DNA from: Murimonas intestini | GTDB taxonomy: Bacteria; Bacillota; Clostridia; Lachnospirales; Lachnospiraceae | Direction of reading: 5' to 3' | NCBI RefSeq assembly: GCF_024622195.1 | Contig: NZ_JANKBI010000009.1 | Span: 62,001-126,000 of the forward strand | DNA length: 64,000 nucleotides | Shown: one piece after another, positions 1 to 9,811 of the stretch | Layout of the letters: each line of letters begins with the position of its first letter | Numbering within the stretch: position 1 is the first letter of the stretch | The notes under the pieces: model-generated | Databases searched by the model: none | What the model was told of the DNA's origin: nothing | What the model saw: only the letters and a program-made list of their open reading frames with translations | Program-made: the position numbers and the translations under genes

Positions 1-384
1 CAATTTCTCCTTTGAACCACTTCGTTCCTCGCGTCTCAGATGCGCCTTTACCCTTGCGGAAAGTTCCTCCATGGAAAACGGCTTTACTACATAGTCGTCT
101 CCGCCGATCATCAGCCCGTTTACCCTGTCTCTTTCCTCCACCTTTGCTGTCAGGAAAATGATAGGACAGTTCACATGGTTCCTTATTTTCCTGCATACTT
201 CAAAGCCATCCATATCCGGCATATTGATATCCAGCAAAATCAGGTCCGGCCCTTTTTCCAGCAGTTCTATAGCCTCTCTGCCGTCAGCAGCCGTATAGAC
301 AAGATATCCCTGCATATTAAAAAAATCCTTCAGCAGCCTGCGGATAGGTTCTTCATCATCCACAGCCAATATTTTATACTGCAT
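1..384 (-). CDS. Response regulator, receiver domain (3' part outside window)
   Basis: Partial gene; 128 N-terminal residues are visible and the reading frame leaves the window. They form a complete CheY-like receiver domain: acidic pair D9-D10, phospho-acceptor D52 in LLDINMP, T79 and K101 in VVKPF. The sequence after residue 108 reads like the linker to an OmpR/PhoB-type winged-helix output domain, so this is probably a two-component transcription regulator, but the effector domain is not seen. The ATG at 384 has a GGGAGGAAG ribosome site. It lies 110 bp after the last polysaccharide gene on the same strand; no hairpin terminator is seen in that gap, so read-through is possible but unproven. 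The partner kinase is not in the window. Confidence 0.9.
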   Translation of the reverse strand, partial: MQYKILAVDDEEPIRRLLKDFFNMQGYLVYTAADGREAIELLEKGPDLILLDINMPDMDGFEVCRKIRNHVNCPIIFLTAKVEERDRVNGLMIGGDDYVVKPFSMEELSARVKAHLRREERSGSKEKL

Positions 385-494
385 TCTTTTTCTTCCTCCC
401 TTATCCACATACTTTTCACCTGCCCCGGAAGTAATCCACATTTTATTAGTGTAACATACAATTATCTATAAAAAAACTACAAAGTAAGACTGCC

Positions 495-1463
495 TTAAAT
501 TTCCTGCTCCGCTGCATCCAGCAGATTTTCTTCTATGATATACCGGGGCCTCTGTTTTACTTCCCCATAAATTTTTCCTATATATTCACCGATGATTCCC
601 AGGCAGAACAGCTGCAGCCCTCCTACCAGCCAGATGGAACAGATAACGCTTGTCCATCCCTGAACAGTATACCCTAATAATTTAGTCAGCAGGAAATGCA
701 GTAAAAAAAGAAGGCTGATAAATGAAATAAGGATACCGATCACGGATATGGCCTTCAATGGCTTTACTGTAAAAGAAGTAATGCCGTCCCAGGCAAAAGC
801 AAGCATCTTTTTAAAAGGATACTTGGATTCTCCTGCAAAGCGCTCGTTTCTTTCGTACAGGACCACATCGGAGGTATAACCGATCAGCGGAAATATCCCT
901 CTTAAAAACAGGTTTACTTCCCGGAAATCTTTCAGGCTTTCCAGGACTCTTTTACTTGTCAGGCGGTAATCAGCATGGTTAAATACTGTCTTCACCCCCA
1001 TGGCAGACATGACCCTGTAGAAACTCTCCGCAGAAAAACGTTTGAAAAATGTATCTTTTTTTCTGGAGGACCTCACTCCATAGACTATATCATTCCCATC
1101 CATATACTTTTTGATCATTTCATCCAGAACCTCCACGTCATCCTGAAGATCCGCATCCATGGAGATCACTGCATCTGCATAGTCTTTGGCTGTCATCAGC
1201 CCGGCCAGCAGTGCATTCTGGTGTCCCATATTATGGGCCAGGCTGATGCCTGTAAACCGCGGATTTTCTCTGTGTATCTGCTGTATGAGCTCCCATGTCC
1301 TGTCCTTTGAACCATCATTTACATAGAGTACCTTACTCCTGCCGTCATCGATAAGCCCCTCCCTGCACATGCGCTCCATCTTATCATTCAGGCGTTTTGT
1401 AGTTTCCGGAAGTACTTCCTCCTCGTTATAGCATGGTACCACCAAATATAATCCACATCCCAT
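495..1463 (-). CDS. GT2 polyprenyl-phosphate glycosyltransferase (DPM1/GtrB-like)
   Basis: A 322-residue family 2 glycosyltransferase. The N-terminal GT-A domain starts VVPCYNEEEVLPET and carries the DADLQDD metal/nucleotide motif near residue 110. Two hydrophobic segments follow at about 225-255 and 270-300 (AISVIGILISFISLLFLL and an LGIIGEYIGKIYGEV hairpin), as in GtrB/DPM1 enzymes that load a hexose onto undecaprenyl phosphate. Established for the family: the lipid-linked sugar is used outside the membrane by GT-C transferases. Several GT-C-like proteins lie in the same locus, so it probably supplies a side-chain sugar for the exported polymer. It is the last gene of the polysaccharide run, 32 bp after wecB. 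The ATG at 1463 follows a G-rich ribosome site. Confidence 0.88.
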   Translation of the reverse strand: MGCGLYLVVPCYNEEEVLPETTKRLNDKMERMCREGLIDDGRSKVLYVNDGSKDRTWELIQQIHRENPRFTGISLAHNMGHQNALLAGLMTAKDYADAVISMDADLQDDVEVLDEMIKKYMDGNDIVYGVRSSRKKDTFFKRFSAESFYRVMSAMGVKTVFNHADYRLTSKRVLESLKDFREVNLFLRGIFPLIGYTSDVVLYERNERFAGESKYPFKKMLAFAWDGITSFTVKPLKAISVIGILISFISLLFLLHFLLTKLLGYTVQGWTSVICSIWLVGGLQLFCLGIIGEYIGKIYGEVKQRPRYIIEENLLDAAEQEI

Positions 1464-1495
1464 ATGCCCTGCCCCTTTCTATTAAACCAGGTCCT

Positions 1496-2611
1496 TCAGA
1501 CAGCTGGCTGCCCGCCTGTATCCTTCTCTAAAATATCTGCTATCCTGATGCATGCATTCCCGTCTCCATATGGATTGGATGCCCGGCTCATTTTATCATA
1601 CTCGTTTTTATCCGTGAGCAGCTGTCTGAATACCTGATATATTCTTTCTTCTTCCGTTCCTACAAGCTTCAGCGTTCCCGCCTCAACTCCCTCCGGCCTC
1701 TCAGTAGTGTCACGCATTACCAGGACGGGCTTTCCCAGGCCGGGAGCCTCCTCCTGTATTCCGCCGCTGTCCGTCAGCACCAGATAGCAGCGCGCCATGA
1801 GATTATGGAAATCCATTACATCCAGAGGTTCTATCAGATGGATCCTGTCAGAATCTCCCAGATATCTCTTTGCACATTTCTGTACAAGCGGGTTTAAATG
1901 CACAGGATAGATCACTTTCACATCCTCAAACTCATCAACGATCCGCCGGATTGCCCTGAACATCTGCTCCATCGGCCTTCCCAGGTTTTCACGCCGGTGG
2001 GCTGTGATCAGGATACACCTGCTTCCCCGGGCCCATTTAAGCTGGTCATGAGAATAATTTTTCCTGACCGTTGTCTTCATGGCGTCGATTGCCGTGTTCC
2101 CTGTAATAAATACCCTTTCCGGCGCTGTCCCTTCTCTCAGCAGATGCTCCCTGGCCGCTGCCGTGGGGGCAAAATGATAACTTGCCATGATCCCTATTGA
2201 TCTTCTGTTCATCTCTTCCGGGAAGGGGCTGAATATGTTGTAGGTCCTCAGCCCGGCCTCCACATGTCCAACAGGTATCCTGAGATAAAAGCCGGCAAGA
2301 GCTGACGCGTAAGCAGTCGTGGTATCTCCGTGTACAAGTACCACATCCGGTCTTTCCTTTTCCAGCACCTCTTTCATCCTGGTCATCACCAGGACCGTCA
2401 CGTCAAAAAGTGTCTGGTTTTCTTTCATGATGTTCAGGTCATAATCAGGGTGTACGTCAAATACCCCCAGGACACTGTCCAGCATCTGGCGGTGCTGTCC
2501 TGTCACACACACTATAGTCTGGATCCCGTGCCTCTTTTTCAGTTCCAGTACAAGGGGGCACATTTTAATTGCTTCCGGCCGTGTCCCGAATACTACTGCT
2601 ACTTTTTTCAT
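1496..2611 (-). CDS. wecB: UDP-N-acetylglucosamine 2-epimerase (non-hydrolysing)
   Basis: A 371-residue protein of normal WecB/MnaA length. It shows the family start VVFGTRPEAIKMCPL, HGDTTTAYA, GHVEAGLRTYN, FPEEMNRR, TAHRREN and SDSGGIQEEAP motifs. It interconverts UDP-GlcNAc and UDP-ManNAc in the cytoplasm. Its place in the polysaccharide run suggests that UDP-ManNAc is a precursor of the polymer or of its decoration; that is inference. The start codon lies 47 bp inside the preceding membrane-protein gene and has its own GGGGGAAAAAGG ribosome site, so the two are probably translationally coupled. Confidence 0.95.
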   Translation of the reverse strand: MKKVAVVFGTRPEAIKMCPLVLELKKRHGIQTIVCVTGQHRQMLDSVLGVFDVHPDYDLNIMKENQTLFDVTVLVMTRMKEVLEKERPDVVLVHGDTTTAYASALAGFYLRIPVGHVEAGLRTYNIFSPFPEEMNRRSIGIMASYHFAPTAAAREHLLREGTAPERVFITGNTAIDAMKTTVRKNYSHDQLKWARGSRCILITAHRRENLGRPMEQMFRAIRRIVDEFEDVKVIYPVHLNPLVQKCAKRYLGDSDRIHLIEPLDVMDFHNLMARCYLVLTDSGGIQEEAPGLGKPVLVMRDTTERPEGVEAGTLKLVGTEEERIYQVFRQLLTDKNEYDKMSRASNPYGDGNACIRIADILEKDTGGQPAV

Positions 2612-5600
2612 CCTTTTTCCCCCTTCTCAGCCAGCTTATCAATTGAACCACTGTGATCACTGTGAGCAAATCGTGGCATACCATAAATCCAAACATCTGC
2701 TTCTGATTGTCCGCAAACCCGTTTCCAATCACAGACAGAGGGTACTGCAGACATCCAATGAGCATGATTCCCATATAAACAACACATAAAAGCTTCTTCT
2801 GTGCCGGGTTATCACGTTTTCTGATACAGCTGATGCAGTACCACAGCAAAACTCCATAGACAGCCGCATATTCCCAAAAGGCGCCAAAGGAGAAGAACGG
2901 CCTCCAATACAGCCAAAGTCCCAGCCTGTCAACAGGATCATGCTCCCCTCCATAGTTCTGGCCTTTATAAGCCCTAAACCCATTGTACAGTTCCCTTGAC
3001 TCTGCCGCTGAGTAGTCCAGCATTTTCAGCAGCTGCAGAGGCCTTTTCAAATAATATTTAACCATGGTGAAGGTATTCACATGATCATAGAATGCTTCAT
3101 CTGCTTCTGGTGAATTAGGGCTGATCACATAATCTGCATCAGGCTGGTAGGCATCTTTTCCTATGTCAGCCGCCATCCTGGGATCTATTCCCAGTTCTTC
3201 CATATCCCCCACAGGATCATCAGAAACCATCAGCGCTCCATAGAATACGGACTGCCATACAGTCTGCCTTTCTGAAATATTGCCATTGTCCTGATAGATG
3301 CGTATTCCCTCATATGTCATCCCGGCGAACAGTATCATAAACAGGATTGTATAGGGAATTAATTTTTTCAGCTTTAGCGGCCTGTGATACAGGGCGAATA
3401 CGATCAAAAGGATTCCCAGCACAGGCAGGGCAACAAGCATCTGCGCCTTTGCGCACAAAAGGAACCTGCAGGCAAGCAGCAGAAGGAATACATGCAGCAT
3501 GCCCTTTCCCTGGGGTATTACAGCTAAATGCACACAGCAGGCCGCCACCATAAAGACGCCCAGAAAAATACATCCTTCACCGAACAGGGAATTGAACCAT
3601 ACAAGATAGCTTTCACACAGAAAAACAACACACATCCCTATACCAAATAAAAGCGTGTATTTTTTTAAATAAGGAAACATATCCCTCACAATTGACAAAA
3701 TGCACAGCAGCAATATGATACTCATGACAATGCTTACATAATAGGTGCTGAATGGCTGCTGCAGGATATAGCAGATCCCTCTTACAATTGCTACAGGATA
3801 GATCAGGCTGTATGTAGGCTTTATAAGAGTAAGCGTCCTGAAATCAAAAGCAGAGCGGTATGCATATTCCTCGATCACCCTGTTTCCCAGCTGTGCGTTA
3901 GTATCATAGAAGATATCACCAGTCCATATAAGGCCTGTCTGTTCCATCATACGTCCAAAATCGCCGTTATTTACACACCCTGCCCTTGGGTCTGCCAGCA
4001 GTATGACTGCAGTCATGCACACAGCGGCGGCGGATACTGCTGTCATTACATACTTCCTGTTTCCTGCAGCTTTCATGACCAGCTTATACAGCTTCCCGGC
4101 TTTCCCGGCTATCCAGCTGTACAAAAAGACGTTTTCATTTTCATCCCCAGTGATTTCCCCGCTGATCAGCAATCCGCTGTCCTGCTCCGGCAGCTCGCTG
4201 TATATCCTGCGAAACCACCCGGAAGCCTTAACCGCCCCTATGTATAAACAGGTCAGGACCCCTGCTGCCTGTAATGCAATGACGAAGACGGCAAAAACTC
4301 TCATAAATACCATTGATGCCCTGCCCTCAGCCATAATGTACAAAGGCAGGCTGCTGGCTGCTCCCAGCGCCCATGTAAGGATCACTGCCGGCAATACCCA
4401 GGCGCCCCGTTTTTTATTTCTTATTCCTTTTATAAATATCAGAACTGCTCCGGCAGCAAAAAGTAAAAATAAGATCAGCAGCATGGCACAATTTTCCGGA
4501 AACAGCATTTTCAGAAGTGTATCTGCCAACGACCAGCTCTTTGTCACTTTATCCTGCTGTGAACTGAACTGTCCTACACCCAAGACCCATTCTGTCTCAA
4601 AACTGTTAAAAGGTTCTTCCTGGCAAATGAGTGTTTTTAAAATCCTCCCGGGATGATTTAAATACCATGTGAAAATTGTCTTTTGGTTCAGCTTGGAAAA
4701 TAGCATCTCTGCTTCTTCCTCATCTCTGGGATTATGTACATAAGTGCCCGCATCCTGATAGTATGAATTGCCGATATCAGATATATAATCTTCATCAAGA
4801 CCAAAATCCTTAAGATCCCCGGCCGGGTCAGCCGATGCCTCCAGAAATCCCTGGAAGGCTGCATGGTAGGCGGATGTCTCAGAATTCATATCCGGGTCGC
4901 TCTGATACTGCCGTACACCGGAGCTGATCCCTGTCACCAGGATTCCCGCCAATATCACTCCGCAGATCACTTTCCGTGAAAAATTCTTCTGTTCACACAC
5001 AAATACCCCGGCGGCGGCAATAGCAAATGGTATAAAAACTACCATCACCGGCGATGCATTAATAAGAAATACTAATGCGCCTGCAAGAGGGAAAAGGGCA
5101 TAACCGCCTCTTCCCTTCCTGTAAGTCAACGCTCTTAACAACATTGAGGATGCCAGTAAAAATCCTATGATCATAGTACCTGTGCTGTACAGGGAATTAA
5201 AAAATACTGTCAGATTCCTGTCAGAGAGGAGCAGAAGCAGCAATGCCCCCGGCAGCCAGGCGGCTCTCCCTGCCAGATATGCGGTTCCCCGTACCAGCGC
5301 ATATACACTGTAAGCTGCCGCAGCTGCATAGATCATGTACAAATATATAGTAGAAAAATCCAGTCCGAAAGGTTCTGTCACCAGACGTATGAGGGCCACC
5401 GGGTATATCAGGCTTCCGCACCCGCTGGGGGCCAGCAGCTTCGCATAAGAAAAATGTCCGTATCCATAGTTTTCGATCACCCTGGTATACGTCAGGGTAC
5501 TCTCCTCTGCCTGATCCCCGGGGGTATAGACAAGACCTGCTTTGGCCATCACGTTTTCGTATTTTCCTGAATCAACTGTCCCCAGCCTGGGAGATGAGGC

Positions 5601-5705
5601 AAGCCCGGAAACAGTCACCACGAATGCCAGGATTCCAAACAGCAGTCCCATGGCTCTTGCATCGTTATCCAATATCTTCTTTAAAAAGATCAATACTTTT
5701 TTCAT
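2565..5705 (-). CDS. Polytopic GT-C-like membrane protein, tandem duplication of two units
   Basis: A 1046-residue, highly hydrophobic protein made of two homologous halves (about 1-520 and 560-1046). Both halves contain, in the same order: a VIENYGYG/VIEEYAYR block, SLIYPVA(L/I)(I/V)R, FFNSLYST/WFNSLFGE, DPAGDLKDFGLD/DPVGDMEELGID, and a final YLNHPGRI/YLKRPLQL segment. The same motif set occurs once in the 517-residue protein at 19252-20805. The layout, many membrane helices with a large outside loop, suggests GT-C glycosyltransferases that use a lipid-linked sugar. Related clostridial proteins are, as I recall, sometimes labelled WsfD-like, but I cannot confirm that label. I chose the start MKKVLIFLKK at 5705 because GGGGGG lies just upstream; an in-frame ATG at 5762 would overlap the previous gene. 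Confidence 0.72.
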   Translation of the reverse strand: MKKVLIFLKKILDNDARAMGLLFGILAFVVTVSGLASSPRLGTVDSGKYENVMAKAGLVYTPGDQAEESTLTYTRVIENYGYGHFSYAKLLAPSGCGSLIYPVALIRLVTEPFGLDFSTIYLYMIYAAAAAYSVYALVRGTAYLAGRAAWLPGALLLLLLSDRNLTVFFNSLYSTGTMIIGFLLASSMLLRALTYRKGRGGYALFPLAGALVFLINASPVMVVFIPFAIAAAGVFVCEQKNFSRKVICGVILAGILVTGISSGVRQYQSDPDMNSETSAYHAAFQGFLEASADPAGDLKDFGLDEDYISDIGNSYYQDAGTYVHNPRDEEEAEMLFSKLNQKTIFTWYLNHPGRILKTLICQEEPFNSFETEWVLGVGQFSSQQDKVTKSWSLADTLLKMLFPENCAMLLILFLLFAAGAVLIFIKGIRNKKRGAWVLPAVILTWALGAASSLPLYIMAEGRASMVFMRVFAVFVIALQAAGVLTCLYIGAVKASGWFRRIYSELPEQDSGLLISGEITGDENENVFLYSWIAGKAGKLYKLVMKAAGNRKYVMTAVSAAAVCMTAVILLADPRAGCVNNGDFGRMMEQTGLIWTGDIFYDTNAQLGNRVIEEYAYRSAFDFRTLTLIKPTYSLIYPVAIVRGICYILQQPFSTYYVSIVMSIILLLCILSIVRDMFPYLKKYTLLFGIGMCVVFLCESYLVWFNSLFGEGCIFLGVFMVAACCVHLAVIPQGKGMLHVFLLLLACRFLLCAKAQMLVALPVLGILLIVFALYHRPLKLKKLIPYTILFMILFAGMTYEGIRIYQDNGNISERQTVWQSVFYGALMVSDDPVGDMEELGIDPRMAADIGKDAYQPDADYVISPNSPEADEAFYDHVNTFTMVKYYLKRPLQLLKMLDYSAAESRELYNGFRAYKGQNYGGEHDPVDRLGLWLYWRPFFSFGAFWEYAAVYGVLLWYCISCIRKRDNPAQKKLLCVVYMGIMLIGCLQYPLSVIGNGFADNQKQMFGFMVCHDLLTVITVVQLISWLRRGKKDEKSSSSIRDTAGSN

Positions 5706-5742
5706 CCATATATCCCCCCGGGTTCTTTCAGCCTGATTTCTC

Positions 5743-8295
5743 TCACTCATTTTGGAGAACATCTGATACTGTCATTTCCAGAATCTCAGCCTTGGAGAAT
5801 CTGAATTCATTTCCGTCAATATCTACAGCACATCCAAGATGCAGCGTCCCATCATATTCAGATGTCCTGCTTTCTACATTTTCCAGCACTTTTTCACCAT
5901 TCAGAATCACGGTATACATATACCCTGACTTGATGATCTCCAGTTCTGACTCCGGCTGCGGCGGCAGTTCTACCTCCTTTGCAGTCTGTCCAAGTGTCAG
6001 GCTTAAGGTAGACTCATCCAGAACATTGATGATCAGCCCCCTGTAATTTACAGGCTCCTCCGCAAAACACGTGGCCAGCATCTGTCCAGCCTCCCCCTTC
6101 CTGAATTTTAATTTCAGCGTCCAGTTTTTATCTGCTGTATCATACAGCTGTATTCCAGTATCCACAAATTCAGAAATACCGTCGCCCAGGAATGGATGAG
6201 GCAGGACATAATCAACTGGTGAAGGCTCTTTACCGGGCTGCTCCTCTTTATAGTCAGGATTCCATTCCATTATCCGGCTCTCTCCCACGATCCCGTCGTA
6301 CACTTCAAAGTTATAGACTTTAATATCACTGAATCTGAATTTCTCGCCTTCTGCCGTCTCCTGGCAGCCAATGAGCAGATTACCCTTGTATTCATCCACT
6401 GCTGACATCTCATCACTTATGATCTTCTTTCCATTCAGATAAATATTGTAAGACGCCTGTTCCTTTGTAATCACAAGGCGGATAACAGAGTCCTTCTCTA
6501 CCTGGACATTCGTGCTGTGGTTTCCAAACATTATATTAATGTTTCCTGGTTCCAGCCTCCTTACCAGCAGCCCTCTGTAATTGCTTTCTTCCTCACAGAA
6601 ACATGAAAAATAAACTCCGGCCCCTATTTCTGACGTCTCACCAAACTGTGCCATGACCGTCCAGGATGCCCCCGGATCCTGGTACAGAGGAATGCCCGTG
6701 TCCAGATACTTTTCTGCACCGTCGCCGGCAAACTGTTGTGCCAGTTCATAATCAGCTTCTGAGCCGGCAGCAGGCGCCTGATACTCCTGCGGCCTGGGCA
6801 GTTCCCTTGGCTCCCACTCGCGCACTTCCTGCTCATCCAGGCTGATATCATACACTTCCAGGTCTTTCACATCCGTATCGCTGTACCTGAACCTCCTGCC
6901 TTCGGCATCCGCCTGGCACCCCAGCAGCAGCGTTCCCTCATATGGACTGATCTTATCCATTGTTAATTCTCCTGCCAGTGAACCGTCTGCGTAAACTTTA
7001 TAATTAAGACCGTTTTTCACAACCGCAAGCTTCAAAGTTTCGCCAAATTCGGTGATCTCTATCCTGCTGATGGCATTAAAAATTACATATATTTTTCCAT
7101 CTTTTTTATTTATCAGCAGGCCTGTATAATTATCAGGCTCCTCACTAAAGCATGACATCCATACCTGGTCTTCACTGTCACATTCTGTAGATATTTCTGT
7201 TAACAGAGTATAAGAAGCCAGCGGATTATCATATAACTTCACTTCTGTATCCCTATAATTTAAGCCGCCGCCCACAAACTGTTCATCCAGAGCAAAAACA
7301 ATATTTTCGGATGTCTCCTTCTTCTGTGCCCATATGTGGCTCTCATCTTTTCTTCTGTCAGGGAGTTCATAATTTTGTCTTAGATAATTTGCCAGATAAG
7401 TGGAATATCTCAGTATCCCGCTGTCGTTCAAATGCCCCGGATCCCTGAAATCTGTTTCAGGATTGATCCCCGCCTCCTGATAAAAATTATTGAAATTTAA
7501 AAACTCAATCCCGTTCTCCATTGCTATCTCAGAAATCTTATTATAGCGTTTCTGTTCAATCTCCTGGACATCATAGGGGGAAGTAACCAGCATCAGGGGG
7601 ATATCCTTTTCCCGGCAGTAATCAATGATCATATAAAAGTATCTGCCCAATTTTTCTGACAGCTCTGCTTTTTCAGTGACTGCCGACGTGTCACGGATAG
7701 AGATTGGCTGTACGATGCCGCCGGAAGATTCAATCGTCTGTATGTCTGTATTTTTATTCCAGAAAAAGCTGCTGAAATCTTCGGCGGTCAGGCTTCCATA
7801 TCTATAATGATAGGTAGGCAGCCCCAGCAGTACACTGTCTCTGTATTCTGGTTCCACCCCTGCTTCTATAGCTTCCAGCTTATCTTCTGAGAAACGCATA
7901 CCCTGGACATTTTTTACAGAATTCTCATAGGCGCTGTACTCTAAATCATTTACTGCCAGATACGTGTCCATCACAACAAGTTTGGGAGTCTGGTATTTCA
8001 GGCATTCTTTCAGGAAGTAATAAGTATTCCATGTGGGCTGCATACCGCCCCAGCAGGCATAAGCGGCTATACCCTGCTCGTCCCAGAGGATACTTGGATC
8101 TACATTCATCCCCATATGGCTGCTGCCAAGCAGGAGTACATCCACAGTATCCTCCGGCAGGTCATAGAAATTTTCCATGGGCTTCACACCATCAGCATAT
8201 TTAAACTTTAATATACTGCAGATAAAATACAGTCCAACCAGAAAACATCCCAGAAATACTATGGTTTTTACAATTTTCTTTATTTTGTCTTTCAT
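5743..8295 (-). CDS. SGNH-hydrolase-like polysaccharide O-acetylation protein with three LamG-like repeats
   Basis: An 850-residue protein. One N-terminal membrane helix (about 9-28) is followed by an SGNH domain to about 310, with LLLGSSHMG (Ser59) as block I and DPGHLNDSG carrying the Asp/His pair near residue 290. Then come three tandem beta-rich repeats of about 170 residues (about 325-500, 520-690, 700-848). Each has (Q/H)(Q/P)F(V/A/L)GxG at its start, NYxGL(L/I)(I/V) in the middle, a GxLxLGC strand and (K/R)FR(F/Y)S near its end; they look like LamG/concanavalin-type lectin domains. Next to the MBOAT gene it forms a DltB/DltD- or AlgI/AlgJ-like pair, so it probably completes acyl transfer to the polymer outside the cell. 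The repeats may bind the glycan. GAGGATG precedes the ATG. Confidence 0.8.
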   Translation of the reverse strand: MKDKIKKIVKTIVFLGCFLVGLYFICSILKFKYADGVKPMENFYDLPEDTVDVLLLGSSHMGMNVDPSILWDEQGIAAYACWGGMQPTWNTYYFLKECLKYQTPKLVVMDTYLAVNDLEYSAYENSVKNVQGMRFSEDKLEAIEAGVEPEYRDSVLLGLPTYHYRYGSLTAEDFSSFFWNKNTDIQTIESSGGIVQPISIRDTSAVTEKAELSEKLGRYFYMIIDYCREKDIPLMLVTSPYDVQEIEQKRYNKISEIAMENGIEFLNFNNFYQEAGINPETDFRDPGHLNDSGILRYSTYLANYLRQNYELPDRRKDESHIWAQKKETSENIVFALDEQFVGGGLNYRDTEVKLYDNPLASYTLLTEISTECDSEDQVWMSCFSEEPDNYTGLLINKKDGKIYVIFNAISRIEITEFGETLKLAVVKNGLNYKVYADGSLAGELTMDKISPYEGTLLLGCQADAEGRRFRYSDTDVKDLEVYDISLDEQEVREWEPRELPRPQEYQAPAAGSEADYELAQQFAGDGAEKYLDTGIPLYQDPGASWTVMAQFGETSEIGAGVYFSCFCEEESNYRGLLVRRLEPGNINIMFGNHSTNVQVEKDSVIRLVITKEQASYNIYLNGKKIISDEMSAVDEYKGNLLIGCQETAEGEKFRFSDIKVYNFEVYDGIVGESRIMEWNPDYKEEQPGKEPSPVDYVLPHPFLGDGISEFVDTGIQLYDTADKNWTLKLKFRKGEAGQMLATCFAEEPVNYRGLIINVLDESTLSLTLGQTAKEVELPPQPESELEIIKSGYMYTVILNGEKVLENVESRTSEYDGTLHLGCAVDIDGNEFRFSKAEILEMTVSDVLQNE

Positions 8296-8306
8296 ATGGC
8301 ATCCTC

Positions 8307-9800
8307 TTAAAACTGGAAATAAATAAACTGTGTGGCATCAAAATTTGGACCGTAATACCCAAAAATCAAAATGGAATACACAGCCAGCAGATAAATGCCC
8401 CAGCGGAACCACAGGTTCTGTTTTACGATCCATTCACGTATATGTATATTCCTGCTGTGCAATATATCAACAGCCAGCAGTACAGCTATGGCGATCATCC
8501 CAATCCAGAAATCTATGAATGACAGTCCCATTGCATACAGGCTCCCGTCGATCAAGATCCATGGCCTGAACCCGGAAAACATCTGCCTGATCAGTGAAAA
8601 TGCCGCCTCTATATTATCTGCCCGGAAGAATATCCATGTAAAATCCACAAGCAGAAATGTGATTACTGTGGCCAGCATTTTATAGCTCCAGCTTTCTTCC
8701 CGTATGCCTGCTGCTTTTTTTATCCTCTTCCTCAGATTCAGTGTCTGGGCTCCAACTATCTGAAACGCTCCATTCAGCCCTCCCCAGATCACATATGTCC
8801 AGCTGGCCCCATGCCACAGCCCGCTGGTCAAAAATATGATCATAATATTTCTGTATTTTATCCACTTTCCTTTTCTGTTTCCCCCCAAAGGAATGTAGAG
8901 ATAATCCCTGAACCAGCTGGTGAGGGAAATGTGCCATCGCTTCCAGAATTCAGCTACTGAACGGGCCAGATACGGCTGTGTAAAATTCTGCATCAAATCA
9001 AATCCCATCACCTGCGCTGCGCCCAATGCAATATTAGAGTAACCTGCAAAATCGCAGTATATCTGGACTGCAAAAAACAGCATTCCTATGAAAATCTCCA
9101 GTCCTGAATAATAATTGTAATAGTTGAATATCTGGTTCACAAACACTGCCACCCTGTCCGCGATCACCATTTTCTGAAAGAATCCCCATACCATCATCAT
9201 CAGGCCCTTGCAGACGCGGTCATAATCAAACTTGTGCCTGTCATTAAACTGGTTCAGCAGACGTGATGACCTCTCAATCGGTCCTGCAACAAGCTGAGGG
9301 AAAAAAGAGACAAAAACTGCATATTTAAGGAAATTCCTCTCTACCTTCACATCTCCCCTGTAGGCATCCACCGTATAGCTCAATGCCTGAAAAATATAAA
9401 AGGAGATTCCCACCGGAAGAAGGATATCGAACTTCGGAATAACAAGTTCCATACCGAACCTGCCAAACAGCAGATTTAAATTATCAATAATAAAGCCTGT
9501 GTACTTAAAAAATATTAAGATTGTAAGATTTAATATAAAGGAAATTGCCACAAACCCTTTGCTTTTCAGCCGTTCCGGATCATTTTCCTCATGTTTTCCG
9601 GCTGCCTGTATAGCCAGGCCGCTGGCATATGTTATGGCTGTAGATGTAAATAACAGTAAAGCATAAGCCGCATTCCAGCACATATAAAAATAATAGCTGC
9701 AGATCAGAAGCCAGATATACCGTATTTTATGCGGTATCAAAAAGTAGATCAAAGTAACAACAGGAAAAAATATCAAAAAATCCAGGGAATTGAATAACAT
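8307..9800 (-). CDS. MBOAT-family O-acyltransferase (AlgI/DltB-like)
   Basis: A 497-residue polytopic membrane protein with the MBOAT signature: LLPVGISFYIFQALSY, FFPQLVAGPIER, YCDFAGYSNIALG, WKRWHISLTSWFRDYLYIP and SGLWHGASWTYVIWG. The conserved histidines are H290 and H330, the latter being the expected catalytic histidine. Family members move acetyl (or D-alanyl) groups across the membrane for transfer to an exported polymer. The SGNH partner gene starts 11 bp downstream. The ribosome site AAGGAGGGGG precedes the ATG at 9800. This pair predicts that the polysaccharide made here is O-acylated, most likely O-acetylated. Confidence 0.93.
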   Translation of the reverse strand: MLFNSLDFLIFFPVVTLIYFLIPHKIRYIWLLICSYYFYMCWNAAYALLLFTSTAITYASGLAIQAAGKHEENDPERLKSKGFVAISFILNLTILIFFKYTGFIIDNLNLLFGRFGMELVIPKFDILLPVGISFYIFQALSYTVDAYRGDVKVERNFLKYAVFVSFFPQLVAGPIERSSRLLNQFNDRHKFDYDRVCKGLMMMVWGFFQKMVIADRVAVFVNQIFNYYNYYSGLEIFIGMLFFAVQIYCDFAGYSNIALGAAQVMGFDLMQNFTQPYLARSVAEFWKRWHISLTSWFRDYLYIPLGGNRKGKWIKYRNIMIIFLTSGLWHGASWTYVIWGGLNGAFQIVGAQTLNLRKRIKKAAGIREESWSYKMLATVITFLLVDFTWIFFRADNIEAAFSLIRQMFSGFRPWILIDGSLYAMGLSFIDFWIGMIAIAVLLAVDILHSRNIHIREWIVKQNLWFRWGIYLLAVYSILIFGYYGPNFDATQFIYFQF

Positions 9801-9811
9801 ATGCCCCCTCC

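Noticed and set aside
4003..4656. 217-codon plus-strand frame inside the duplicated membrane-protein gene
   Set aside because: It lies wholly within a well-supported gene on the other strand and has no recognisable domain.
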